A stretch of 64,000 bases of DNA from Linanthus parryae (taxonomy: Eukaryota; Streptophyta; Magnoliopsida; Ericales; Polemoniaceae), in contig JALGPY010000006.1 of NCBI GenBank assembly GCA_023055425.1, positions 68,666,127 through 68,730,126 of the forward strand. The letters run 5' to 3'. The notes under the pieces were generated by a model. The model saw nothing but the letters and a program-made list of their open reading frames with translations. It did no database searches and had not been told where the DNA came from. Shown piece by piece: positions 23,296 to 34,355 of the stretch (the first letter of the stretch is position 1; every line of letters begins with the position of its first letter). The translations under genes and the position numbers were made by a program.

Positions 23296-25030
23296 TGTAA
23301 TACCCCGTGATTTGGTCAGGGTTACGTTAGTAATTTGGAAGGCAAAATATGAATTTTGAATTATTCGGGAAATATATCGTAGATTTATACGAATTTTAGA
23401 ATGTGAAACGGTAATTTTACGTGTGTATATTAGTTTTATCGCGTACGTAACCACCGCGTTATATGATACATTTACCACTCTATAACACACCTACTATTAC
23501 TATTACTATTACTATTACTATTATTATTATATTATTTTTTCCACACCTGTCATTATCTCCTCCTCCCTCTTCCTTTGTATTCACGGAAAAGCTTATTTCG
23601 CCGCCTCTAACCTTCTGCCGCCTTCCATCACCGCCTCCTCCCTCGGTATAAAACCCACCCCGACCCTCGCTGCCTTCCGCAGCAGCCAACTCCCACACCC
23701 AAAACCAGAATCACCATCGCCACCACCGTGCACCACCATCATCGCCAACACCACCACCGCCTCTTCACTCCACTGCAACCCAACCCAGCTCTCTCTCTCT
23801 CTTTCTCTCCGTCTCAGCTCACAGTGAGAAAAGGAGGAAGCACCAGAAGCAGCAGTGGTAGCAGCCGAGAAGACCACCACCATCACCACCGTGTTTCCAA
23901 CGAAGAACCACCGGGAAGAGGAAGCACAACTCTCTACTCCTCACTCCCCCTCCTTTCTCTCTCCCATTCCTTTGTCCATCCCGACCCAGAAAGAAGAAAG
24001 AAGGAGGTGAAAGTGGTAGCAGCTTCCAGCTGTAGCAGAGCCACCATCACAGCCGTGGGTAGCCTTTAAAGCCGGCCAAAGCTCGGCCCACCAAGCTTAG
24101 AGACACCCTGACTCTCTACTCCTTCCAATCAGCTCCCTAGGGTCCGACCAACACCTAGGAGGCCTCAGCAGCACCTAGCAGCCACCAGAGAGCCACCGTC
24201 GGCCACACCGCCGTGAGCTCCGACCGTCGACTTCGACCCGACTCAAATCGTCGTCATTTCTTGCGTTTCTTCGATCAGGTTCACTCTAAATCTCTCCTTA
24301 GGAAGATTTCTGAACTCAAAATCACGTCTTTGTGATCTGATTCGGGTTTTGTTGGATGTGTTCATCTTGTTCTTGCTAAGGGGTAAAAGTTATAGTTTCT
24401 AAAAAAGTTAGGGTAGTAGATGTAGCATAAAATAAATGTTTTGCTTGGTTAGGGGGTGTTTGATTCCTTTCTCATAACTTGGGGGGTTTTCTTGTCAATT
24501 AAACAACCTGAAATTATAAAATAAACACGTTAATAGGATTTTGGGATTTGAATTTTTTTCAACTATTTCTAGCTCCCTTTTTAGTTGAATAAAAGTGTGA
24601 TAAACATTGAAAGAATATGGGTAAAAATATAGGTTAGCTAAATCGTAATGTTTTCTTGAAAATTTAGAAATAAACCTTTTGGTTATTCGTTTCTTTCCGA
24701 TCCGTTAAAACCAGCATATGTTATTTAATTGGTATTTTAGAATTTAAGTTAACGATAATCTCACTCGATGATAAGGGTACTAGTTGTTATCATTTGTTCC
24801 TAGTTATGTTGGAAATTCTCTAACAAATGGCTATTTCTTTTACTAAGTTGTTTAAGGAGACTCTTGGCTGATTAAACATAAAGGGAAATGGTTTATGGCC
24901 TACATGTTGTACTTGAAGTTAATTACGTTTGGGGTACCTGCCTTGAATCTGTCATGCGAAAATAATAACAACGTAGAGTGAAAAGAGTTGTGTAAAATTT
25001 TTATTGTCACAGTTGACTGTGTTCACCCGA
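23296..25030 (+). repeat. LTR3 of the gypsy array, left part
   Basis: Begins TGTAATACCCCG after the purine tract AAGGGGGGAATAC. Homologous to LTR1 and LTR2 up to the first minisatellite unit, where it is cut by the Tat element at CCCGA (25026-25030). It resumes at 47382. Confidence 0.88.
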
Positions 25031-25638
25031 TGTGTACGATAGAATCCTCTAGGGAGAATTCAATATACACCAAGAGTAGAGGATTAGAACACAAGAAGAG
25101 TAGGGTTGTGTGTAGAGAGAGAGTAAGACAATAGTACTGTGAGAGAGAGAGACAGAATTTTGGCAGAGCTTCCGCGTAGTTCAGGTGATTCGCCCCTGTA
25201 TGGAAGGGTTAACGATCCTATATATAACGGAGAATGTGACCGTTGTAGTGGGTTAATGCGCCCATTAATAGCGGCTTAATTAGCTTAAGAACAACGACAC
25301 GTTCGTCCGCGTATGTAGGGACCGTTACGCACGTTAACCGCGTATATCGGAACCGTTATGAGGTTGACCGGGTTTATGGAGCTCGTGCCATAAATCTCTC
25401 AAAGCAGTTACTAAAGGTCGCGCGCGGGCTTGGTTGTCGCTCGCGCGCGACAGGACTTACTCTAGCCTCCAAACCACTAAGTCCATACAAGTCCCGTGTG
25501 GTGGTATGCGAGGGCCCTGTCTCGCAGCCCCCACGTGGATCAGAGCGGGTGGTGATCCAGTGTGTGTGGAGCACAGCTAGGTGTGCTGGATGATCGCCAC
25601 ATGGCTAAGATCTTCCTGTCTAGAATGTACTATCTACA
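25031..25638 (-). repeat. 3' LTR of the Tat-type element
   Basis: 608-bp LTR, the 3' copy in element orientation. On the minus strand the sequence just before it reads AAAGGGGGCTAA, a polypurine tract (25639-25652). Confidence 0.88.
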
Positions 25639-26400
25639 TTAGCCCCCTTTCTGCGCGTGAAGACACATAGCCGGATAGGCTTCAATGCGCAGGAACCAAT
25701 GTACGCGTCGCCGCCACGCACCAATTCAAATACACGCAAAATCAGCCCCACTGCGTGCCATTATGATCTAGAATCCCTAGAGTCGTGCCGTCTGCTCTTT
25801 TAGGGTTTTAGGCGTGACGTCAGCTTGTCCTGTGATTGCGCGATTCGACGGTGACGGTTGCGATTCGACTACTGAAAGGACGCGACTCCTCATTGTTTTG
25901 GATAAATACTTTGTGCTCTCCATTGTTGCAAAGCATCACTTCTCTCTCTAAAGTGAATGATACCCGGAAGCCTTCAAGAATAGATTCAAGTGATCAATCA
26001 CCAGTTCTTCCTTGTCAATCATCCCCTTCAACTTGCTTCATCAAAACAAGCTTTACAAAAACAAGGTTGGCTTTGTTCAATTCCATTTAATGTACTCAAA
26101 TATTCTTAGATCTGTCTTGGATCTGCAAAACCCATGGTTATTTGTGATATGTCGTTCATTGAGAACTGCAAAGGAGGCATTTTCCTTAAACCCAGAACCG
26201 ATCGAATTACCAGATTGTGACAATTTTGAATGCAGAACTTCTGAAATTCCGAGCAATATAGACGAATTCTGAACTTCTCAACCCAGAATTGACCCCGGAC
26301 TGTTCATCTTCTCTTGACAAAAACATAATTACTTCCTGAAATTCAAACTGAAAGTGTGTATATTTCTCCCCCTTTTTTTTTTTCTTGCTCTTCTGCAGGA
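25639..26400 (+). promoter_or_regulatory. Leader of the antisense PMD gene
   Basis: No ORF of note. On the plus strand there is an AT-rich GATAAATACTT box at about 25908, then a CT-rich transcript-like stretch. A pyrimidine tract ends in TTCTGCAG (acceptor at 26397-26398) two bases before the PMD start codon. A 5' UTR intron is plausible; the donor is not settled (a GTTGGC after ACAAG near 26064 is one candidate). Promoter activity is inferred. Confidence 0.4.
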
Positions 26401-28257
26401 ATGGCCAAGACAAAAGGATCCAAACCCATTAAAGAGGCCGAAGAAATACCTGATCTTCCCCAGACCTTGTGGAAAAAATCCCCTTATTTGGGTGGAAAAG
26501 ATTTCTACCATGCTAGGATTAAGGTGAAGAATCTACCGACTCCTGTTTCCTTCGGAGAATTGCGGACATTGACCCCGCTTGTCAATGCAGCCATTCTAGA
26601 GTTAATCGACTCCAAGGATGTGATTAGGATAGGAGTTGAAAATGGGTTTTTCCCCCATACTGCAATTTCTACCCAGGTGTTTGTGCAAAAATTGGACTTC
26701 ATGGATGAGTGGATCGACCATGTATTGACCCACCATGCCATCGCATTGAACAATGATGGTATTTATTTCGCAGTTCGTGCTATGAAGGGTGCTGCCGTGA
26801 AGTTGGATCCGTCCATGCTTCTAAACCTTCTTTCTCGCTATTCATCTGCGACTCATACCTTCCACTTTGCTGAGTTCGAGGCTGCTCCCACTTTGGAGGA
26901 TGTGCACATGTGGTATGATCTTTCTCCCATTGGTGAGGTGGATCCTCTGAGCCCTTTGAGGACTGATCCAGAACTTGCTCTATACAAGCAGATGGAGGAA
27001 TGCTTGTCCGAGGTAAAGAAAATCTCCACTCGGTGGACATCTGCGAAAGTTCTTCCCGACTGGCAGCTTGTTGATACATTTGCGAAGAACACCTGGGGCA
27101 AATGGGTGCAATACTTCTTTCGCGACTATGCGAGTAGTAGTATCACCAAGAAACTTCTGGATCAGAACCCAAAGGTGAAAAATGATGTAAATGGGAAATG
27201 GTACCATCTAACCTTGTGCGGCCTCCTCTGTGCCTGGTTGTCAAGGTACCTGATCGATGGTCACCCTCATGATGGGGTTTTTTATCATGTCCTCCCTCTT
27301 AATGTCAAGTTGGTCATCGGCCAGAGAGTCGCACTTGGGCCTTTGGTCTTGGGCACCCTATATCACAGATTGGACCAATTGGTAGTGGCGATCAAGGACT
27401 CTCGCGGTTGTCTTGATGTGCTGACTTATGTTAACATCGCATTCCTGACTATGTGGGTTTTTGAGCGATGGCCCTCCTATGCTCCTGTTCCTTCTAGGCC
27501 CAACAAGTGGTGTGTCCCAGGTGCGGAGGACGAACTTTCCAGTGGGAGAGCTGCTCGATGGTTTAGAACCAATCCTCCCAAGTGCACCTGGAGCCTGATA
27601 TGCGATGACCGGAGGAAGTTTACGGCTAGGCCCAATGCTACGCGTATTGAGAATGTGATATGGTTCCCGAAGCTGTATCCCGCCAAATCTCTTGCTTTTT
27701 CAGAAGAGCTCCTTTTCGAAGGTCATGAGCGCTTTCATGAGCGCTATCGCGAATTCTTCTACTGTTGTCTAAGGGGTTCTCTCCCTGCTCTAGCTGATTA
27801 TGTTCCCGAGCTTACTCCCAGGTATGAAAGGATCACAGTCGACGTTGATCCAACTCTCGTTTCTCCCCAGTTTGGCTTTGATGCAGTGGCCCCCTCCGTG
27901 TGGCCTAGATCAATCGTGAGAGGCTGCTACAAGCGACTGTTGTCTGGCGAGTGCCAAACAATCTTCAGGAGCAACTTGCCCTTCGTTCAACCTTCAGGCG
28001 GCCGTGTAGGTCGCTTCTCCAAAAATTGGGTTGCTTACAGGACTACTCATCAGGACAGGTTCGAGACACAGTCGGCTCCTCAGCCCAGCAGAGCTCCTAT
28101 AATCAAGAGGAATTCCTTCCCATTCCGTCCTAATTGCAGCTTGGATGACTCCCGGTATGGCTGCTACTCCTTGTTGGATCTTGACAATCACTTGTGCCCA
28201 TCCACCATTCTTGAGGATAAGATGGCCGCAGTTAGGGATGGTGCTTCGCATCTTTAA
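26401..28257 (+). CDS. Plant mobile domain (PMD, aminotransferase-like) protein, antisense in the Tat element
   Basis: Uninterrupted 618-codon frame from the ATG at 26401. An upstream in-frame ATG at 26356 lies in the pyrimidine tract of a splice acceptor, so I reject it. Seen: a basic N-terminus (M-A-K-T-K-G-S-K), then D-E-W-I-D-H-V-L near residue 102, F-H-F-A-E-F-E-A-A-P-T-L-E-D-V near 160, F-F-R-D-Y-A near 240, L-C-G-L-L near 273 and a W-V-F-E-R-W near 350. This F-x-E-x-A-P-T-L-E-D pattern is that of the PMD family (MAIN/MAIL1 in Arabidopsis), which occurs in host genes and as extra genes in gypsy and MULE elements. Tat elements are known to carry antisense extra ORFs. Biochemical function is unknown. 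It is intact while the host element's gag-pol is dead. A degraded relative lies at 49200-50940. Confidence 0.78.
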   Translation: MAKTKGSKPIKEAEEIPDLPQTLWKKSPYLGGKDFYHARIKVKNLPTPVSFGELRTLTPLVNAAILELIDSKDVIRIGVENGFFPHTAISTQVFVQKLDFMDEWIDHVLTHHAIALNNDGIYFAVRAMKGAAVKLDPSMLLNLLSRYSSATHTFHFAEFEAAPTLEDVHMWYDLSPIGEVDPLSPLRTDPELALYKQMEECLSEVKKISTRWTSAKVLPDWQLVDTFAKNTWGKWVQYFFRDYASSSITKKLLDQNPKVKNDVNGKWYHLTLCGLLCAWLSRYLIDGHPHDGVFYHVLPLNVKLVIGQRVALGPLVLGTLYHRLDQLVVAIKDSRGCLDVLTYVNIAFLTMWVFERWPSYAPVPSRPNKWCVPGAEDELSSGRAARWFRTNPPKCTWSLICDDRRKFTARPNATRIENVIWFPKLYPAKSLAFSEELLFEGHERFHERYREFFYCCLRGSLPALADYVPELTPRYERITVDVDPTLVSPQFGFDAVAPSVWPRSIVRGCYKRLLSGECQTIFRSNLPFVQPSGGRVGRFSKNWVAYRTTHQDRFETQSAPQPSRAPIIKRNSFPFRPNCSLDDSRYGCYSLLDLDNHLCPSTILEDKMAAVRDGASHL

Positions 28258-28375
28258 CATATGATGAAGGTGCTGCGATCCCACCTAAGTGTGGGGATTC
28301 CAACTTTTGATCTATTAAAATAACAAAACGCTGTGTGATACAAGTTACCTCACCACTTCCTGTCTTGTATTGCAG

Positions 28376-29508
28376 GCGTGGCTGAAGAGGATGCGCCGGA
28401 ACAAAGAGGTCAGCCCCTGCATCTTATGCTCCAGAGCGAAGCCCTTATGTTGAGAAGCCTGTTGCAGCTACTGAGTACGCAGGCGAGCCTTTGGAGGACA
28501 TCATTGAGGTGTCTGATGATATCGAAGCCGAAACCGTGCTAAGAGAGGAAGATGCCGATGCTGCAGTTGAGGAAATGGAAACAGATGGTGTTGGAGATGA
28601 AGTTCATGAAAATGAATAAGTCATGGAAGACACAGCATTGCTTGCAAATTTTGATGTCCAGATGAATGCTCCCGAGCCACAAGAGCCCCTCGCAGCCGAA
28701 GAAGTTCCTGGTCGAGTAAAATCTACTAATGTTGCCATTCCTTCAACAGAGGTAGAGCTTCCAGAGGTTCCCCAAGCATGGAGTTTTTGGAGCTCGCAAG
28801 TTGGAGCTGCTGTCGCGCCTGTTGCGGTCTATACTCTTCCCTCCAACTATGTTGAGCTCGAACTTGCGGCTGACAGACGAGCAATGGAGCGAGGACAGAC
28901 TTCAGCTTTTCCAGCAATGCGCATTCCCTCCTTGCGTGAAATCCTTGAAGGGACTGGTATGTTACCGTTTTTTTGCATTCTACAACCTTATTTAAAAGCT
29001 CTCATGCTCTAAGATTGAATCAACTTTGTCAGGATTGAAGCAAGATGATGTGGAATGGCTGATTCAGATGCGCCTCCCATAACCTTGGTCATTCGCGAGA
29101 TCTCTAGAGATAGAGCCGTATAACAGGAGGATTTTCTTGACCGAAGCCATCTGGATCATGGAGCAACTGTCTGTAGCCACTCCTGCGACCATTTCTCCTC
29201 ATAGTGCACAGCTGCTTTTTAGCACATGCCAAGGGCTTGAAGCTAAAGTTCAAGGCAAGCAGGGCTTCGGGTATCTCCTCAACATGATCACCCGAATTCG
29301 CGCAGCTGTGAATTTGAAACGAGGCTTCCACAACCTCGCATCTGAGAGACGGAAGGTAGAGGAACAAAGGCAGAAGGCCGAAGAAGCTGTCAACCTCTTT
29401 CATGCGATGAATGCTAAGTACGAACAGCTGAAGCGAGAAGTGGACCAAGTAAGAGAGGCATCACGCTTGCTTTCTCCAGAAGACCCTTTGATCAAGGATT
29501 TATTTTAG
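28376..29508 (+). pseudogene. Downstream exons of the PMD gene (acidic linker and coiled coil), broken
   Basis: After a likely acceptor (CTTGTATTGCAG, ending 28375), an acidic block runs with I-I-E-V-S-D-D-I-E-A, then a TAA at 28617-28619, then an open stretch to 28956. A canonical 76-bp intron (GTATGTTACC...CTTTGTCAG, 28957-29032) restores the frame exactly. The next exon has one TAA (29080-29082), then reads I-W-I-M-E-Q-L and a coiled-coil-like tail rich in E, K, R and Q up to the TAG at 29508. The donor for the first intron after 28257 is not clear. A frameshift lies near 28400. The annotation as one gene with the PMD ORF is inferred from strand, spacing and splice signals. Confidence 0.5.
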
Positions 29509-30458
29509 AAACAAAAATATTTTCATGAAACAAAATATTATTGTAATCCTAGTGCTTCTCACCCCTTTTTTTTATCCGGAACTCTATGTCCCATTTTGCC
29601 CTTTTGGGGATTTGCACGAATAAGTTAATTCGTATCAATTATGACGTCACATAGCGACGTATCTGCCTTGATTTTCGCGCTAATGATTTATTAGATCAGC
29701 ACTATTTCCTTGGGGAAGCCCATCCTTACTTTGACCTTCCGTCATTAATTAGGGCGTGGCACCGAATCGTCATAGGCTTTAGTAGGGTAATTGAATTTTA
29801 CCTCTTTTGAGACGTGAGTAATTGATTCTTACCCGTCCCCAAGGTCTATATAAAACCTGCCTCTTGCTGCTTGGGTTCTTCATCCCAAAATGTGGCTTGC
29901 CATGAGTCCTTACGACTGCTGGCTTCAATGCTTTTCTTCTGTTGATTCATGGCAACTTCAAGTTGTGAAATCTGATTTTGTGCCTTGAGCCATAGAAATA
30001 GCTCCCAAGATCTTCTTTATAAAGCTTAGTGCTCTTTATGACCACTTTGAAGAAGATATACATAATATCTCATGTTTGTAAGAAGATTCTTCTTCATCTA
30101 TTATGTTTGCAGGTCGTATCTCCAGCTACCCTCCGGCGAGGTGCAGTTCCATACTGACCTTTTTACCAACTCGTAATGAATGGAGTGTTTCTCCTCTAGC
30201 TTTCCTGGAGGAGAAATATTTGCCTCCACGTTCTTGAACTAGGGGTGACGAGCCATGGCGCTTGTCTCCGTGGACAATAAGCTTTCTGACCCAGGAGCTG
30301 TTCTCCACTTGTTCTTCACCTCCGCATCCGCCTGGACATGGGGTTCATCTGGCACATCTCTTGGGCAGAAGACCAGTTAAGAGCCTTGTTCAGATCTAGG
30401 ACCTTGACGCTAGCGTCTCATAGCTTTTTGTTAGCATTTATAGGCGGTTCATTTTATA
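29509..30458. other. Non-coding part of the Tat 3' region
   Basis: No coding signal. It includes a TATA-like TATATAAAACC at about 29847 (plus strand) followed by transcript-like sequence, possibly a second plus-strand promoter; nothing confirms this. Confidence 0.4.
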
Positions 30459-30923
30459 GGGTGGGTTTGGTATGCATTTTTGGACTTTTAAGTCGACTTA
30501 TAAGTTGTTGTGAAAAAAGTTTGTGACAAAGAAGTTGATGAAAAAATATGTATGAGTTTGGTGAAAAAAGTTGTGCTGTAAAAAAATTAGGATACAACAC
30601 TTTTGTTTGTTAGTAAAAATTATCATTTTATATTTTTTATATTCACTAATAAAATTATAGTATGTCTAATTAGATGTCATAGTATGTTGGTACAAAAAAA
30701 GTAGAGGTAAATTGGTCATTTTTTATTATTTAGGAAGAAAAAAGTCCAAAAAAAGTTCATGAAACCCAACTTTTTTGAGATATCAGTTTTACACTACAAG
30801 ACAAAAGCCAAAATCCAAAAGCTGACACAAAAAAAGTCATACCAAACTTTTCAGAAAAGCTCAAAACAGATTAAAAGTCCAAAGTGGATTAAAAGCTGAA
30901 AATAAGTCATACCAAACCCACCC
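30459..30923. mobile_element. MITE with 16-bp terminal inverted repeats
   Basis: 465 bp bounded by perfect inverted GGGTGGGTTTGGTATG and its complement, with AT-rich subterminal repeats rich in AAAAGTCCAAA and AAAAAGT. There is no coding capacity. The terminal sequence is of the GGGTGNGTTTGG kind seen in Harbinger- and hAT-related plant MITEs. The flanks (ATA / ATT) do not give a clear target duplication, so the superfamily is left open. Confidence 0.78.
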
Positions 30924-30959
30924 ATTGTAGGAATTTTCTTACTATGAGCTTTTGCTATT

Positions 30960-31645
30960 AAACCGCTTTCTAGACAGATAAATTGTAAGTCATTTTGACT
31001 ATTAGTGAAACGTGCTTTAGCTCAGTATGAACTTTCGCTTGTAAGCTGTTATCTAGACAGATAAATTGTAAGTCATTTTGACTGTTAATGAAATGCACGT
31101 TAGTATTTGATGTTCTTGTTTGATACAACAAATTGTAATATCGCATGCGTGCTGGCTATAAAACAAGTTATGTTTCTTTTCTCCTTTTGCATTTGGATAT
31201 TCGCCTGGATAATTCTTTATTTCAAGCTTGATAAATTTTTCATTCGCACAGGGCGTTGTTGTTATAGCTTGCTATCTAAGCAAATAGGCTTAGAGAACAA
31301 TTAAGATCACTTCTGTCATCTCGACAGATGGGCTTTGGATCGCATGGGATCGTGTATTATGGCTGCTATCTAGGAAGATAGGATTTTGGGTCTGTTAAGA
31401 TCATATATCATGGCTGCTATCTAGGAAGATAGGCTTTTTAGATCACTTAAGATTGCATTTGAACTCTGCTGCTATCTCGGTAGATAGGCTTTGGATCGCA
31501 TAGGATCATTCATTATGGCTGCTATCTAGGAAGATAGGCTTTTAGATCACTTAAGATCGTTTTTGAACATTGCTGCTATCGCGGCAGATAGGCTTTGGAT
31601 TGCATAGGATCACGTATTACGGCTGCTACCTAGGCAAATAGGCTT
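30960..31645. repeat. Tandem hairpin repeat in the Tat 3' region
   Basis: About eight monomers of 50-55 bp from 31267 to 31645, each with a hairpin core such as GCTATCTAGGAAGATAGGC. Two variants alternate: one continues CTTTTTAGATCACTTAAG, the other CTTTGGATCGCATAGGATC. Two more diverged copies with TATCTAGACAGATAAAT lie at about 30971 and 31054. Tandem repeats in this position are typical of Tat/Ogre elements and can seed satellites. Confidence 0.8.
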
Positions 31646-31708
31646 TTGTTGTAAATAAACAGAGAAGCAAATAAATGAGAAGAGACGATTAAGGTAATAA
31701 AATTCTTC

Positions 31709-31825
31709 TCATATGGGAGAATTCTTTTACTATAAGCACCCTCATATGGGAGAGGCGAATTACAAATCCCTCATATGGGAGAGGCAAGATTACAAGTCCC
31801 TCATATGGGAGGAAACAGCGCATGA
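31709..31825. repeat. Four-copy 30-bp tandem repeat
   Basis: Units start TCATATGGGAGA at 31709, 31742, 31771 and 31801 (33, 29 and 30 bp apart), just downstream of the Tat integrase stop. Confidence 0.85.
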
Positions 31826-31887
31826 ATCTATCACAGTAGACATACTTTTCAATAGACATCTGAATCTGATGTATGTAAAGAGAGAGT

Positions 31888-32538
31888 TTAAGGATAATAC
31901 TTTTTAATCCAACGCATATTGACTGAGCTTGGGGTTGTGGCAGTCCCATGTAGCCTCTGTATTTTGCAGTAACCACTGTCAAAGACTTCTTTAACTTCAA
32001 ATGGTCCTTCCCAGTTAGCTGCAAACTTTGGGTGAGCTGCCTCCCGCATGCAATGATCCGAAGCGCGCAAAACCAGGTCCCCAACCGCAAAATCTCGATG
32101 TTGGACTTTTTTGTTGTATGCGCGAGCGATCCTTTCCTTGTACCGCTTGTTAGCCCGCTTAGCTTGCTCTCGCTTCTCTTCCAACACGATCAAGTCGTGG
32201 TCACGTTGATTGTCGTATAACGCATGAAAAGCCAATCTTGCATAGTTGACTTTCACCTCGCCGGTACAACGGCTTCAGCTCCATAGCATAAAAAGAACGG
32301 GGAGACTCCTGTGGGAGTCCTCGGCGAAGTTCGATATGCCCACAATGCTATGTTCAAAGAATCAGCACATCGCTTGTGATCGTCTGCGACCATCTTGCTC
32401 AGAATTCTTAGTAGTATCTTGTTGGTTGCTTCTGCTTGACCATTACCTTTCGGATAATAAGGAGTGGAACAGACCTGCCTTATGTTGTATTCTGCTAGTT
32501 TCGCGGCTACTTGTCGATTTACAAAGGGTGTGCCATTA
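31888..32538 (-). pseudogene. Tat integrase, C-terminal half
   Basis: Continues the integrase after the TAG at 32539-32541. Seen on the minus strand: D-N-G-T-P-F (second catalytic Asp), Y-Y-P-K-G-N-G-Q-A-E-A (catalytic Glu) and A-Y-R-T-S-P-R-T-P-T-G. A frameshift near 32258 then leads into the frame 32256-31888, whose end (G-D-L-V-L-R..., N-W-E-G-P-F-E-V-K, stop after K-Y-Y-P) is the usual integrase C-terminal SH3-like region. Confidence 0.82.
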
Positions 32539-34355
32539 TCCTAAAGGATTGTGTTGGGGATTCTGAAGCTGCATATGATGTTTTCTTGAACGAAATTCAC
32601 CAGTGCGAGCGCATTAGCTGTCTTGAGCGGTATTGCCTCCACCCACTTAGTAAACAACTCAGTTGCAGTTAGACTGAACTGGTTCCCATGTGAGGCCGGT
32701 TGAATGGGGCCGACAAAATCTAAAGCCCAAGTGTGGAATGGACATGGCATCCCCAATGCGTACAGGTCTACGGCAGGGGCATGCACGAGGTTGCCCTTGA
32801 ATTGACATTCCTGGCATCTCCTTACTTTGGTGCGACAATCTGCAGCCATTGTTGGCCAAAAATAGCCAACTGTGAGGAGCTGTCTGCATAGCTTCGCGCC
32901 CCCTTGATGCTCTACTTGATGAGATTGATCCATCACCTCTTCCGCTTCTTTGTTATCTAGGCACCAAAGTATATTACCTTCATGACCCCTTCGCCAGAGT
33001 ATGTTTTCTTGTACCACATATTGGGCTGCCTTTCTTTTAAGTTTCTCGGCTTCTTTCCTTTTATTAGGCTCGATTCCTTCTGTGAGAAAGTCGAAGAGTG
33101 GCTTTCTCCACTCCGTGTCATCATCGACCAAAGCAATTGTAAGGGAATCCTTGATCAATGCACAACTCTCACAATTCCCTTGAATCATCGCCGCAGCCGT
33201 TGACATGTCGGGCCAATGAATCCCATATCTTTGGTCTTTCCGATAGATTGACACCTCACTTTCTCCGCAAGTGTGCTGGTGAATCTTTTCTAATAACGCT
33301 TTTCCTTCCTGCTGCGAGACGCATCGCATGAGTATACCTCCAGGGCCTTTGAAGTAGAGGGCGTTATCATGTATGCAGTACCCCTTAGTGGATGCCCAAT
33401 TTTCTTTGCTCGTTCCTTCGGCTATTGCGTGCAATATCGGTTTTCTCCAGTCTGCATCATCCATGGATTCGTCCTCGCATGCGCCCTCTGTCAATGCCGG
33501 TGACATTCGGACTTTGATCGAGATTCTCGCAGGGCATTTGTCCGCACTAACTTTGGATCCCAAAGTAGCTAAAGCGTCAGCATGCCGATTATCTGCTCTA
33601 GGCGTGTGTTCGTACCTAACATCGCAGAATTGTTGTACCAGCTTTTGCACCAAAGTCCGATAGGGTAACAGATTCACCTCTTTCAATCCGTATTCCCTTG
33701 AAGTCTGTTTGACCATTAACTTAGAGTCCCCCATAACCGTCAGATTGCTTACTTCCAATGCCCTGGCCGCACGGAGACCGGCGATGAGAGCCTCATACTC
33801 CGCTTCATTGTTGGTCACTAGGAAGTCAAGTTTTGTGGACATTTGGATGACCTCTCCATCTGGTTTAGTCAAAACAATTCCAATTCCTCCACCTTTCCTT
33901 GTGGACGATTCATCAAAATGAAGCGTCCGGTAAGGTAACTCGACTGCATAGATCTCAGGTCCCTCTAGTTCCTCCTCGATCATGGGCTCATAGCTGTTAT
34001 CCGGGAACTGTGCCAGAAGATCCGCCACTGCTTGCGATTTGATTGCTCGTGGTCGAACACACGTGATGTCGTATTGGGAAATGGTCATATACCATTTTGC
34101 CAATCTTCCGCCGGGAGAGGTGTGAGTCAAGATATACCGTATGGGGTCGCTCTTTGTAACCAACACCACTTTATGCGAGGCGAAGTAGTGTTTTAACTTT
34201 TCTATTACGAAGAATAAGGAAATACAATGGTGTTCGATATCTGTTTACCTTGATTCAGCTGGTTGCACTATGCGAGAAATATAGTAAATCGGCCTTTCTT
34301 GCCCTTCATGTTCTTGAGCCAAAAGCACCCCTATAGACTTCTTTGTCGACGTCAG
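32539..34355 (-). pseudogene. Tat RNase H, second (archaeal-type) RNase H, and integrase N-terminal half
   Basis: The end of the Ty3 RNase H (K-L-K-H-Y-F) is separated from RT by a stop near 34245. Then an open frame 34169-32541 holds Y-D-I-T-C-V-R-P, followed by the second RNase H with F-D-E-S-S, N-N-E-A-E-Y-E-A-L, M-G-D-S-K-L and N-R-H-A-D-A-L-A. The integrase zinc domain (H-Q...H, C-Q-E-C) and the first catalytic region A-L-D-F-V-G-P follow. The first Asp block usually reads F-D-G-S; here it is F-D-E-S. The frame ends at a TAG immediately before the second catalytic Asp. Confidence 0.88.

Noticed and set aside
26356..26400. Upstream ATG extending the PMD protein by 15 residues
   Set aside because: It lies within the pyrimidine tract of a splice acceptor ending at 26398, so it is probably intronic.
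31267..31645. CRISPR-like regular repeats
   Set aside because: Units are directly adjacent variants with no unique spacers, in a plant retrotransposon 3' region.
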